DNA of 64,000 bases from G963701675 sp963701675 (GTDB lineage Bacteria > Planctomycetota > Planctomycetia > Gemmatales > Gemmataceae), in contig OY969623.1 of the NCBI GenBank assembly GCA_963701675.1, positions 5,518,001-5,582,000 of the forward strand, given 5' to 3'. Both the position numbers and the translations under genes were made by a program. A model generated the notes under the pieces. The model saw only the letters and a program-made list of their open reading frames with translations, did not search any database and was not told the origin of the DNA. Positions 47,707 to 56,861 of the stretch are shown one piece after another. How positions within the stretch are numbered: position 1 is the stretch's first letter; each line of letters opens with the position of its first letter.

Positions 47707-50700
47707 TTAACTGCCTGTGCGTGGTTCTGCTTCCAACTGCGGTGCGGCCCCGTCGGCGCTCGGTTTCCGCCCGTCTGCCAAATGGGGTTGCAGTGCCACG
47801 CGCGGAACAGCGCGGCGCTCCGTGAACCAACGGATAACCACGTAAAACACCGGCGTGAAAAAGATACCAAAGATCGTTACCCCCAGCATGCCGCTAAAGA
47901 CGGCAACACCCAAAGCTTGCCGCATCTCGGCGCCGGCACCCTTTGCTAACACCAGCGGAACCACCCCGAGGATAAACGCAAACGAAGTCATCAGGATGGG
48001 CCGCAGGCGCAGGCGGCTGGCTTCTACGGTTGCCTCATGCCGATCCTTGCCTTGGTCCTGCAGTTGCTTAGCGAACTCAACGATAAGGATGGCGTTCTTG
48101 GCTGCCAGGCCGATCAGCACCACAAGGCCGATCTGCGTAAAGATATTGTTTTCCATTCCGGCGAGCCAAACTCCGGCGATCGCAGCCAGGAGGCACATCG
48201 GCACGATAAGGATGATCGCGACCGGCAGCGACCAGCTTTCATACTGAGCCGCCAAGACAAGCAAGACGAAGACGACCGCCAGCGGGAACACGAGTTTGGT
48301 GAGCAGGTCTTTGCTGGCGAGGATCTGCTGAAACGTCAGTTCGGTCCATTCATACCCCATGGTGGAAGGCAACTGGGCCTTCGCCAGGGCATCCATGATC
48401 TCGATGGCCTGGCCCGAACTGACTCCAGGCGCGGTATTGCCATTGATCTCGGCCGACGGGTAAAGATTGTAATGGTTAACCAGCGCCGGACCGCTATCAT
48501 AGCGAACCCTAATTAGCGATCGCATTGGCACGCGGTCGCCTTTGCCGTTACGCACTTCGAGATTTCCGATGTCCTCGATCTCCATGCGGTAGGATGGCGC
48601 CGCCTGTATATTCACCTGCCAGTTTCGGTTCTGGAAGAAGAAATCGTTGACGTAGAACGCTCCCAAATACGCCTGAAGGGTGGCATCGACATCCTGGAGC
48701 TTGATCTGCTGCGCCTTCGCCTTCTCTTCATCGACATCGACAAAGACCTGCGGCTGGGAAACGCTGAAACTGGTAAATAATCCGACCAGACCTGGATTGG
48801 TATTTCCCTGGTCTGCGAGGTTTTGGACCGACCCTTGCAGCGCGGGCAAACCAGCACTGCGCCGGTCTTGGACTTGCAGCTTGAAACCACCGGTAGAACC
48901 CAAGCCTTCCACGGGTGGTGCACCAAAGACACCTACTTGGGCTTCGCTGAACTCGCGGAACTTGTTTCGCAGCCGAGCCGTGACTGCATCGGCGCTTAGC
49001 TCCGGTATTCCAGCGCGGTGTTCAAACGGCTTCAGGATGACAAACATGCCGCCGACGTTGCCGACGTTTGTGCCAAGAACCACTGAATATCCGGGAACGT
49101 CGATCGTGTGCTCAACGCCTTCGTCCTGCCGGGCGATCTCACTTAACTTCCGAACAAGGCGGTCGGTCCGCTCAAGCGTGGCGCCCTCGGGCAATTGGGC
49201 GTTTACCACCAAGTATCCCTTGTCTTGCTGGGGGATGAATCCGACCGGCACGGCCTGAAAACCCACGTAAGTCAGCCCGAGCAATCCAACGTAGACGAGC
49301 AGTGCGATCACGCTGACCCGGAGGAGCACGCGAACCGCCCGTCCGTAACCACTAGTCGTCCGATCGAAGCCCCAGTTGAAGCCTCTGAAGAAGGCGCCGA
49401 GGATGCGGTTGATGAACGCCGCCACCAGCCATCCTGCCACGGCGCCAACAACGAAAACGACCGCCCGGAGCGCCCAAACAGCAAGCGTATTCGAGTGAGT
49501 AGTCTCGTGCCCATGCCCGCCGGTCTCGACGCCTACGATGCGTCCGATCGGCGCTAGTAAGAAGAAGTAAAATAGGAGGCCGCCGAGGATGGCGATGCCG
49601 GGACGGGGAAGCGCTTCCGCGTGCCCATGACCATGACCGTGCGGTTTGAGCAGCCGGGCGCAAAGGGCCGGGCTGAGCGTGAGTGAATTGAAGGCGGAAA
49701 TGATCGTTGAGGCGGCGATGGTCAAGGCAAACTGCTTGAAAAACTGGCCGCTAATTCCGGCCATGAACGCCGTCGGTACGAAGACGGAGCACAGCACTAA
49801 CGAAATGGCGATCACGGGACCGGTGACCTCTTCCATCGCTTTACGGCTCGCATCGCGCGGCGACATTCCCTGCGCCAACCAGCGCTCGACGTTCTCGACC
49901 ACGACAATCGCATCGTCCACGACAATACCGATGGCCAGCACCAGCCCGAACAACGACAGATTGTTTAGCGAGAAGCCAAAAGCACCCATGAATGCAAAGG
50001 TGCCGATCAGTGACACGGGCACGGCGATCATCGGGATAAGCGTGGCCCGCCAGTTCTGAAGAAAGACCAGCACGACGATAAAGACCAGGATGAACGCCTC
50101 AACGAGAGTGTGCATCACGCTCTTGATCGACTCATCGACGAATACCGTCGTGTCGTAGTAGACGCGATAGTCGACTCCCTCAGGGAAGCGACCCTTAAGT
50201 TCCTCCATCTTCGTCCGGATGGCTGTAGCCGTTTCCAAAGCGTTAGAACCGGGTAGCTGGAAGGTGGCCAGAGTTACTGAAGGCTCGCCATCGAGATAAC
50301 TGTTGACATCGTAGTTTTTGGCTCCCAGTTCCACGCCTCTGTCGTCTTGAACGACATCCTGGAGATAGACAGCCCCTCCGCGATCGCTCGTTCGAAGGAC
50401 GATCTTCTCAAATTGTTCTTCGCTGGTCAGCCTTCCCTTGGTGCTGATGGGGAGTTGGAACTGAATCGGGGATTTTTGGGGAACCGGGGGTTGGCCCAGC
50501 CGGCCGGCCGCGACTTGCCGGTTTTGCTCGCGGATGGCATTGACCACGTCGGTTGCCGTCATCTGTTTGCCGGCAAGTTTATCCGGGTCAAGCCAGACTC
50601 GCATACTATAGTCGCGCGGGCCGAGAAATGTTACGTCGCCGACTCCCTTGATCCGAGCCAAATCGTCCTTTACGTTAAGGGTCGCAAAGTTGCTGAGATA

Positions 50701-51174
50701 GAGCTGATCGTAGTAGTAGGTGCCGTCCGGCTTCTTGGACGAGATCAGGTTGACTACTAATAGAATGTTAGGCGACTTCTTTTTCGTCGTCACGCCGATG
50801 CGTTTGACCTCTTCCGGCAGCTTCGCTTCCGCAACCGCCACGCGGTTTTGCACGAGTACCTGAGCCGTGTCCAAGTCGGTGCCTAGCTCGAAGGTGACGT
50901 CAAGATTCATCTGTCCGTCGTTGGTGCATTTCGACGACATATACAACATGCGTTCGACGCCGTTGACTTCTGCCTCGATAGGCGTGGCCACTGTATCGGC
51001 GACGGTTTTGGCGTTGGCGCCGGGATAGGTAGCCGTGACTTGAACGGTCGGTGGCGCCACTTCCGGGTACTGGGCGACGGGAAGCAGCAAGAGGGCCACG
51101 CCACCGACAATCAGGATCACAATCGAGAGCACACTGGCAAAGATGGGACGGTCGATGAAGAAGTGCGAAATCAT
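47707..51174 (-). CDS. RND efflux permease (HAE1/AcrB type) with His-rich insertion
   Basis: 1155 residues, about 100 more than AcrB. It begins ISHFFIDRPIFASVLSIVIL, typical of HAE1. Proton-relay residues are kept: DD in GIVVDDAIVVVENV and Lys in GLAAKNAILIVEFA. It pumps hydrophobic compounds out of the inner membrane or periplasm using the proton gradient. Between the first and second membrane halves is an extra segment of about 85 residues with PHGHGHGHAEALP, GGHGHETTHSN and two additional hydrophobic helices. Its adaptor gene lies upstream, separated by a 118-bp gap with a hairpin. No outer-membrane channel gene is in the window. Confidence 0.92.
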   Translation of the reverse strand: MISHFFIDRPIFASVLSIVILIVGGVALLLLPVAQYPEVAPPTVQVTATYPGANAKTVADTVATPIEAEVNGVERMLYMSSKCTNDGQMNLDVTFELGTDLDTAQVLVQNRVAVAEAKLPEEVKRIGVTTKKKSPNILLVVNLISSKKPDGTYYYDQLYLSNFATLNVKDDLARIKGVGDVTFLGPRDYSMRVWLDPDKLAGKQMTATDVVNAIREQNRQVAAGRLGQPPVPQKSPIQFQLPISTKGRLTSEEQFEKIVLRTSDRGGAVYLQDVVQDDRGVELGAKNYDVNSYLDGEPSVTLATFQLPGSNALETATAIRTKMEELKGRFPEGVDYRVYYDTTVFVDESIKSVMHTLVEAFILVFIVVLVFLQNWRATLIPMIAVPVSLIGTFAFMGAFGFSLNNLSLFGLVLAIGIVVDDAIVVVENVERWLAQGMSPRDASRKAMEEVTGPVIAISLVLCSVFVPTAFMAGISGQFFKQFALTIAASTIISAFNSLTLSPALCARLLKPHGHGHGHAEALPRPGIAILGGLLFYFFLLAPIGRIVGVETGGHGHETTHSNTLAVWALRAVVFVVGAVAGWLVAAFINRILGAFFRGFNWGFDRTTSGYGRAVRVLLRVSVIALLVYVGLLGLTYVGFQAVPVGFIPQQDKGYLVVNAQLPEGATLERTDRLVRKLSEIARQDEGVEHTIDVPGYSVVLGTNVGNVGGMFVILKPFEHRAGIPELSADAVTARLRNKFREFSEAQVGVFGAPPVEGLGSTGGFKLQVQDRRSAGLPALQGSVQNLADQGNTNPGLVGLFTSFSVSQPQVFVDVDEEKAKAQQIKLQDVDATLQAYLGAFYVNDFFFQNRNWQVNIQAAPSYRMEIEDIGNLEVRNGKGDRVPMRSLIRVRYDSGPALVNHYNLYPSAEINGNTAPGVSSGQAIEIMDALAKAQLPSTMGYEWTELTFQQILASKDLLTKLVFPLAVVFVLLVLAAQYESWSLPVAIILIVPMCLLAAIAGVWLAGMENNIFTQIGLVVLIGLAAKNAILIVEFAKQLQDQGKDRHEATVEASRLRLRPILMTSFAFILGVVPLVLAKGAGAEMRQALGVAVFSGMLGVTIFGIFFTPVFYVVIRWFTERRAVPRVALQPHLADGRKPSADGAAPQLEAEPRTGS

Positions 51175-51212
51175 GATCGAAGCTCCGCCTCGTTGCGGGT
51201 TGTGGTTGCGTC

Positions 51213-51286
51213 GGGTGGCACGTCCTGAGTCCGCGAAGGGCGTGTCTTGCGACCACGCTCCGTCAAAGACTCCGGGTGTGCCACCC
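51213..51286. repeat. hairpin-forming repeat between adaptor and permease genes
   Basis: GGGTGGCAC (51213-51221) pairs with GTGCCACCC (51278-51286), and GAGTC with GACTC further in, with wobble pairs between. The loop contains GCGACCACGCTCCG, a 14-base string also present in the palindrome at 2978-3057, followed in both by AAGAC after a short interval. It therefore seems to be a diverged member of the same repeat family. In the transcript it could reduce permease expression relative to adaptor. Confidence 0.6.
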
Positions 51287-51292
51287 AGTTGG

Positions 51293-52495
51293 TTACGGCG
51301 TCTCGACGGCCGCCCTCGCGCCGGGCTTCTGTGGATCCACGGGATAATTTAGTCGAGCTCGCTGTAGGTTATCCACGATCACCCACCAGTTCTCTGGCTT
51401 GTCGCTTTCCTCAAGTTTGTCAGCCGGCCGAATCACACGCATGCTATCGTCAGTCAGCGCGCCCAACGTGACATTACGCCGCTTTACGTTGTGCTGGTCA
51501 TCCACGATCAAAACGTAGCGCTTGTCCTGGTCTGAAAGGATGGCGGTATCCGGAACGAGTACGACCGGATTGGCCTTGCCGCCGATAGGTACGCGCACTC
51601 GCACGCGGGCGCCGGGAATGTACTTGCCGGTTTTGTTGTCCGCGGTGCCATATACTTGCAGCGTCCCGGTACTGGGGTCGATTCGATTGTCGCCGAAGGC
51701 AAGCACCCCGGTGTGAGTAAACTCTTTCTCGCCGTCTTGAGCAAACGTGAACTCGGCCTTCGCATCCTTGAGTGCGGCCAACAACTCGGTCATGTTCTTG
51801 CCATCCATGCCAACCGTCCGGGCATGTCGCTGCAAGAGCCGTTCATCAATATTGAAAGCTACACGGATGGGGTCGATCGCGTTGATGGTGGTGAGCAGCG
51901 GGTCACTGCCGCCGGCATTAACCAAGTTTCCTTCCGTCAGTTCCGCTTTGCCGATTCGCCCGCCGATGTCGGCGGTGATCTTGGCATACTCCAGGTCGAG
52001 TTTTGCTTGATCAACCGACGCGGTAGCCTTTAGCTTGCCGGCGGCGGCGACCGCTTGCTTGGCGGTCCAAACTTCCGCTTCCTCTTTGCTCGCAGCGCCG
52101 GTCTGGGCCAATCGCATGCTTCGCACATACTCCTTCTTTGCCAGCTCCAAGCTTGCCTCTGCGCTGGCCAATTCCGCCTTGGCGGCTTCCAACGCGGCCT
52201 CGAATGGTCGCGGATCAATCTCGAACAGCACATCCCCTTTCGTCACCATCTGGCCATCTTTGAAGCTCACCTTGTGGATGTGGCCTCGGACTCGAGCGCG
52301 GACCTCTACGCTTTCGTTCGGTTGCAGCCAGCCGTTGAACTCCACGTACTCCGTAAGCTCGCGTTTTTCGGGGTGCATTACGCTCACTTTCGGGGGCAGG
52401 GGAGTTGCGACGGGAGTCTCTTTACTACAGCCCGCTAGTCCGCCAGCGAAAGTCACGATGCCACTAAGAGACAGAATTAACGGATGCCGGATCAC
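51293..52495 (-). CDS. RND efflux periplasmic adaptor (membrane fusion protein)
   Basis: 400 residues. A signal with lipobox GGLAGC anchors it as a lipoprotein. The biotinyl-lipoyl-like domain (VRARVRGHIHKVSFKDGQMV and FEIDPRPFEAALEAAKAELA) is followed by an alpha-hairpin and a beta-barrel domain (ADIGGRIGKAELTEGNLV, LTTINAIDPIRVAFNIDER). It links the permease to an outer-membrane channel. It is the first gene of the pump operon. Confidence 0.92.
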   Translation of the reverse strand: MIRHPLILSLSGIVTFAGGLAGCSKETPVATPLPPKVSVMHPEKRELTEYVEFNGWLQPNESVEVRARVRGHIHKVSFKDGQMVTKGDVLFEIDPRPFEAALEAAKAELASAEASLELAKKEYVRSMRLAQTGAASKEEAEVWTAKQAVAAAGKLKATASVDQAKLDLEYAKITADIGGRIGKAELTEGNLVNAGGSDPLLTTINAIDPIRVAFNIDERLLQRHARTVGMDGKNMTELLAALKDAKAEFTFAQDGEKEFTHTGVLAFGDNRIDPSTGTLQVYGTADNKTGKYIPGARVRVRVPIGGKANPVVLVPDTAILSDQDKRYVLIVDDQHNVKRRNVTLGALTDDSMRVIRPADKLEESDKPENWWVIVDNLQRARLNYPVDPQKPGARAAVETP

Positions 52496-52896
52496 GGTGA
52501 CTCTCCTTGCATGGGGCTGTTGAAAGGCTCTTGCTCCTGCAACTGTTTGGAGGACACAAACGACCGGCCGGTGTCAACCCGGAGAAGAGGTGCTTTGTTT
52601 GGTTGAACCCGGCCTTTTATCGTAAGGGCTGGCGTTCGGCCAAGAAAATCTAAGGCGGAACGCGCCTGCCCCTCTCGTTGGCGAAACTCTGTTTCGCCCC
52701 GAGAGGATTATAGTGACCAAAGCACGGAAGACCCGAAACACCAAATCACCCCCCGGCATAGGCGGCTCATCAGTCCCGGGGTGAGACGGGCCGCTCACCG
52801 TTGGCCGTCTGTTACTGCGGGAATACCTTAATTAGTCCTGAACCGATTGTCCGTACCCAAATGCTGAACTCAGATCCCAAGCCAAAGGCGACGTAG
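52496..52896. other. 401-bp divergent intergenic region with a nested hairpin
   Basis: The gap lies between the efflux operon (minus) and the ChaN-like gene (plus). At 52671-52706 there is a two-part palindrome: CCTCTCG pairs with CGAGAGG, and inside it GGCGAAAC (52680-52687) pairs with GTTTCGCC (52691-52698) around a three-base loop. A weak open frame covers 52574-52798 on the minus strand but shows no protein-like features. Promoters and any efflux regulator site should be here but none is obvious. Confidence 0.5.
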
Positions 52897-53793
52897 ATGA
52901 AACTACTTTTGTTCACCGTGGCCATCATTCAACTCGCGTCCTGGTACGTTCCCGACCCAGCGCAGGCAGCGGAAGAAAACCCGCCCGGGTACCGCCTCGT
53001 GCATAGCCGCACGGGGGAGGAGATGACACTCGCACAAGTCGCGGACGAACTGGCGGCTCGGGACGTGGTTTACTTCGGCGAATTGCACGACAATCTGACC
53101 GGGCATCAGGTTTATGCGCAGCTAGCGAAACTGCTTGCGGACCGACGGGCCGATCTCGTCATTTCTATGGAGATGTTCGAGCGCGATGTCCAGGGCGTAG
53201 TGAACGACTACCTGCGCGGCCGGATTGATGAGGCTACGTTTCTCAAACACAGCCGACCCTGGAAGAATTATGCCCGCGATTACAAACCGATGGTCGAACT
53301 TGCGCGGGAGCGGAAGCTGGACGTGATTGCCGGCAATCTGCCTCGGCCAGCCGCGGGGAAGGTTGCGAGCAAGGAGGGTTCCACATCGCCGTTTTTGCCG
53401 CGGGCAACCACGGCGCCGCTGGATCGATATTGGGAGTTGTTCGGCGAAGCGATGAAGGGTCATCCCGGAGCAAAAGGGGCTGTGGAGCTTACGTACCGAG
53501 CACAGTGCGCCAAGGACGATGCGATGGCAGAGGCCATTGCAGACTACCTAACGACCAATCCGCACCGCCAGCCGCTGGTTATCCACTGTAACGGCAACTT
53601 CCATAGCGATTACGGGCTGGGCACGGCCACGCGACTTGCTCAACGAGCACCGCTTACCCAGGCGGCCATCGTGAGCATGATCGCGGTTCCGGACGTGGCC
53701 AAAGCCGACGTCACGAACGACCGTAGGAAGGCCCATTATCTTCTAATCGTCCCCGCCATGCCGAAAACACCCATACCTGCCAAATCTGATTGA
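52897..53793 (+). CDS. ChaN-like haem-binding/Tiki-superfamily protein
   Basis: 298 residues. The signal peptide (MKLLLFTVAIIQLASWYVPD) ends near AQA. The body has VVYFGELHDNLTGHQVYAQL and ISMEMFERDVQGVVNDYLRG, then YWELFGEAMKGHPG, and HCNGNFHSDYGLGTATRL, the characteristic signatures of the ChaN/DUF399 family. Members bind haem and may act in iron uptake, or as metalloproteases of the Tiki fold. No iron-transport gene is adjacent. It is convergent with the next gene. Confidence 0.85.
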   Translation: MKLLLFTVAIIQLASWYVPDPAQAAEENPPGYRLVHSRTGEEMTLAQVADELAARDVVYFGELHDNLTGHQVYAQLAKLLADRRADLVISMEMFERDVQGVVNDYLRGRIDEATFLKHSRPWKNYARDYKPMVELARERKLDVIAGNLPRPAAGKVASKEGSTSPFLPRATTAPLDRYWELFGEAMKGHPGAKGAVELTYRAQCAKDDAMAEAIADYLTTNPHRQPLVIHCNGNFHSDYGLGTATRLAQRAPLTQAAIVSMIAVPDVAKADVTNDRRKAHYLLIVPAMPKTPIPAKSD

Positions 53794-53826
53794 GACAAAA
53801 GGGATGGCAATCCGCGTTTCCGCACG

Positions 53827-54381
53827 TCAATCCACCGGGATACCGGTCACGCGAAAGGCGCCATTGGTCTTGAGGGTAATCTGCCATTCGCCACGGTCTG
53901 TTCGATGTCCGTGAGGGCCAAAGTCCCCCGTTGAGTTCCATCCCCATATGGCAGAGGTCCCCTTGCTTGCTGCCGCCACCACCCAGTAGCGTTGACCTAC
54001 TTGCAACAGCGGATGGTTTTGAGACTGAATGACAACAGGCGGCGGATTAAACACCCATATGTCCATCGCGCCGATTACGTGAAAGCTTTCCACGACCTTG
54101 CCGGGCTTGCCGTTGTCGTCGTCCATCAGGCGAAGAAAGAACTCATTCTTACCGTCGTTCAGGCCGATCGCAAGTTCAATGGTGTCGAGCATGTAGCTCT
54201 TATTGACACGGAATGGCTCACCCATCTCCCACAACGGGACGCCCAGGCCGCCGACGGCCCAGCCGGTCGTTCCGTCGTATTGGTCGTTGGTACCGAAATT
54301 GTTGAAGACGATGTCCGCACGGACCGTAGCTGTAAAGGTAAGAAGTACGATGAACACAGTGCTTGAACGAAGAATCGACAT
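53827..54381 (-). CDS. secreted protein with choice-of-anchor R-like domain
   Basis: 184 residues. Signal MSILRSSTVFIVLLTFTATV ends in RA, then DIVFNNFGTNDQYDGTTGWA and FRVNKSYMLDTIELAIGLND, similar to the choice-of-anchor R domain found in PEP-CTERM-associated proteins. No C-terminal PEP sorting helix is present; it ends soon after the domain. The beta-sandwich suggests binding. AAAGGGGT precedes the start, as at the small gene at 54856. Function unknown. Confidence 0.7.
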   Translation of the reverse strand: MSILRSSTVFIVLLTFTATVRADIVFNNFGTNDQYDGTTGWAVGGLGVPLWEMGEPFRVNKSYMLDTIELAIGLNDGKNEFFLRLMDDDNGKPGKVVESFHVIGAMDIWVFNPPPVVIQSQNHPLLQVGQRYWVVAAASKGTSAIWGWNSTGDFGPHGHRTDRGEWQITLKTNGAFRVTGIPVD

Positions 54382-54481
54382 GACGACCCCTTTCTGGCGG
54401 CGCTTACCGCCAACCCAGCGTCGAGCGCTTCCCCTCTCTTAGACCGGAATTCGGCAGCTTTTGTTACGCCCCAAACGGAGC

Positions 54482-54775
54482 TTACGCCATCGGCGATTCC
54501 GCGCCATGGGCCACTTCGAAGTCGGCACGGTTCCTTGGAGTGATGTCGAGTTGGAAGCCATTTTGAAATTGGACGCGACAGTGCCAAGCGTTGGGCGCCG
54601 CGGCGCCCTGGTCGGATAACGAGCCAGTGCGAAGTATGCTGACGCCCTCCATCAGCGGGGCAAGGACCAGTTCCGACTCGTTCCCTTGGCCGGCCGGCAA
54701 CGACCGCGACCGTGCGCCAATGTAGCGGACGTGGTCTCCCACATTGAATGGCGCGGGCTTCGTGTCTTGATCCAT
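54482..54775 (-). CDS. small hypothetical protein
   Basis: 97 residues, no membrane segment. It begins FNVGDHVRYIGA, which suggests a small SH3-like or KOW-type barrel, and ends ITPRNRADFEVAHGAESPMA. AAGGA seven bases upstream supports translation. No family recognised. It sits among small minus-strand genes with no assigned role. Confidence 0.5.
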   Translation of the reverse strand: MDQDTKPAPFNVGDHVRYIGARSRSLPAGQGNESELVLAPLMEGVSILRTGSLSDQGAAAPNAWHCRVQFQNGFQLDITPRNRADFEVAHGAESPMA

Positions 54776-54855
54776 CGGTCATTCCTTCAGTCGCCAGCCG
54801 GGTGCCAGTGCTAGCGTCGAGGAGCAACGGGGCTGCCAAGGCGCAAGAGCCGGCT

Positions 54856-55080
54856 TTAGTTTTCGTTGGACTGCAAGTAGCTCACCGCGAATCGACGGCG
54901 CTGTTCTATCGCTAGCTCATGAGGGCAATGGTGCACTTCTAACCAATCAAGAACTTCTTCAGCCTCGCTTTTGGTCAGACCGTGCAGGTCGATCTTGCAT
55001 CCTTCAAATTGGAAAGAACACGTCTGCCTCGTGGGCTCCAACGGGATGTGCATAGCGACTTCGACGGTGTTGTTGCGCAT
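54856..55080 (-). CDS. small hypothetical protein
   Basis: 74 residues, soluble. It contains CKIDLHGLTKSEAEEVLDWL and ends in a basic stretch (LAIEQRRRFAVSYLQ). Three cysteines and a His pair are present, but no clear zinc motif. AAGGGGT lies about eight bases before the start. I do not recognise a family. Confidence 0.45.
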   Translation of the reverse strand: MRNNTVEVAMHIPLEPTRQTCSFQFEGCKIDLHGLTKSEAEEVLDWLEVHHCPHELAIEQRRRFAVSYLQSNEN

Positions 55081-55456
55081 GGTGTTGACCCCTTTCCGTA
55101 CGTGAATAGGGGCAAGTCACATGCCAAATGGTCGACTTTTCGGCTCGCATGTCCGGGGAATGCGAACGTCCGGGGTTAGAAAGGGCAAGTGGTTCCGTAG
55201 CTTTCCCGGCTGTCAGCCAAGTTTTTCGGTTTGCACTTTGATTCGAAACCCGAGTTCGTGGCTTAGCTTGGTGGTGCTTCCGGCCGCGTCTCGCACTGAA
55301 AGATATGCTGATCTGAGGGCGGACGTAGGGTGCCCCATGCGGAAGCAAAGCATAGAGTTATCGAGCGAAAGGTCACGCCAATGACCTAGCCCAATTGTCT
55401 GGTGCACGCGGTCCGGCCCAAAGCTGGTATGAAGCAATACATAGCGGGGACTATCC
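55081..55456. other. 376-bp intergenic region
   Basis: The gap lies between a small minus-strand gene and the sialidase-like gene. An 81-codon minus-strand frame (55213-55458) opens MDSPRYVLLH, and its ATG would overlap the sialidase start, but it has no visible ribosome-binding site and no confident family. No repeat or RNA structure is evident. Confidence 0.35.
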
Positions 55457-56620
55457 ATGATCTGGGCATTCGTTGCTATCGGGTTGACGCTGCAGGCCGC
55501 GCCGAACGACACACCACGCCTCGAAGCGGGACTTGTTTTCCCGCTTCATGCCCAACACAACCATGCACCGGGCATCGTCGAGGATGCTGATGGCAATCTA
55601 CTCGTCTCTTGGTATCGCGGCTCGGGCGAGCGCAGCGCGGATGATGTGGCCGTTTACGGCGCCTGGAAGAAGAAAAACGGCAATACCTGGAGCAAAGAAT
55701 TTCTGTTGGCTGATCGGCCGGGTTTCCCCGACTGCAACACATGCATGATGATCGATGGCAAGGGCCGGCTCTGGCTTTTCTGGCCGACCATCATCGCCAA
55801 TAGCTGGGAATCGTGCCTGACCACATTCAAGATTTCAAGCCACTATGTCGCGGGGTCGCCGCCGGCTTGGGAACGCGAAGGCCTGATCCTCCTCAAACCC
55901 GATGATTTCAAGGCTGAAGCGCTGAAAGCGCTTGAGAGTTGGCTGAAAGAACACAGCCCGAATCTTTCCAAGGAACAAGAGGCTCGACTTGCCGAGACGA
56001 AGCGCCGACTTGGCGACAAGCTGTATCAGCGGCTCGGCTGGCAACCGCGCTGCAAGCCGACGGTGTTGCCCACCGGTCGCATCGTACTCCCGCTGTACAC
56101 CGACACTTTTTCCATCTCCATAATGGCCATCAGCGACGACGAAGGCAAAACATGGTACGCCAGCAAACCGCTCATTGGTTTCGGCAACATTCAGCCGGCG
56201 GTGCTGCGGCGCGACGACGGCACACTCGTCGCTTACATGCGCGAGAACGGGCCAATGGATCGAATCCGCGTGAGTGAATCGAAAGACGATGGTTTGACGT
56301 GGGGACCCGTCGGCGCCTGTGATCTACCCAACCCCGGCAGCGGACTAGACGCGGTAAGGCTGAAAAACGGCCACTGGGTAATCGTGTACAACGACACAGT
56401 TCGCGGCCGGAATAGCCTCGCGGTTTCGTTGTCGGATGACGAAGGTCGAACATGGAAATGGACCCGTCATCTCGAAAAGCACGCCGAGGGGCGCTACCAT
56501 TATCCCGCGGTAATCCAAGGCCACGATGGCACGATTCACGCCGTCTACAGCTATTTCGTCCAGGATGGCAAAAGCATGAAGCACGCCGCATTCAACGAGG
56601 CGTGGATTCGAGTTCCGTGA
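55457..56620 (+). CDS. secreted sialidase/BNR-repeat family protein
   Basis: 387 residues. A short signal (MIWAFVAIGLTLQA) precedes a six-bladed propeller-like sequence: HNHAPGIVEDADGNLLVSWY, MMIDGKGRLWLFWP, LPTGRIVLPLYTD, then Asp-box-type motifs SDDEGKTWY, SKDDGLTWG and SDDEGRTWK. This fits exo-alpha-sialidase/BNR proteins, and in planctomycetes such enzymes often act on glycans. Catalytic Arg and Tyr residues were not traced. It stands alone on the plus strand before an S9 peptidase. Confidence 0.8.
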   Translation: MIWAFVAIGLTLQAAPNDTPRLEAGLVFPLHAQHNHAPGIVEDADGNLLVSWYRGSGERSADDVAVYGAWKKKNGNTWSKEFLLADRPGFPDCNTCMMIDGKGRLWLFWPTIIANSWESCLTTFKISSHYVAGSPPAWEREGLILLKPDDFKAEALKALESWLKEHSPNLSKEQEARLAETKRRLGDKLYQRLGWQPRCKPTVLPTGRIVLPLYTDTFSISIMAISDDEGKTWYASKPLIGFGNIQPAVLRRDDGTLVAYMRENGPMDRIRVSESKDDGLTWGPVGACDLPNPGSGLDAVRLKNGHWVIVYNDTVRGRNSLAVSLSDDEGRTWKWTRHLEKHAEGRYHYPAVIQGHDGTIHAVYSYFVQDGKSMKHAAFNEAWIRVP

Positions 56621-56861
56621 TCGACATGCTGATCGCCGGCCGCCGCGTGCCGTAATGGAGCTCATTCGGCGTCGCGCCCCGAAGCGCTGTGTGAGGACGG
56701 GTCGGTTCACGAATCTTTTCTAGCCTTCGAAACAACCGATTGCCGGGACTCCGAATCCGATTCTACACAGCCGGGCAGGGGTTTGACTTAGCGGCCCGAC
56801 TTGGGGATGATAGTCAAGTACCTAGGCTTCATTCCTCGCTTATTTCGTAAAAGGTCTGACG

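Noticed and set aside
52574..52798. A 74-codon minus-strand open frame
   Set aside because: It spans the nested hairpin, has no ribosome-binding site and its sequence lacks protein-like composition.
55213..55458. An 81-codon minus-strand frame opening MDSPRYVLLH
   Set aside because: The first residues recall small phosphoesterase-like planctomycete proteins, but the rest does not match and no ribosome-binding site is seen; kept only as a note on the gap.
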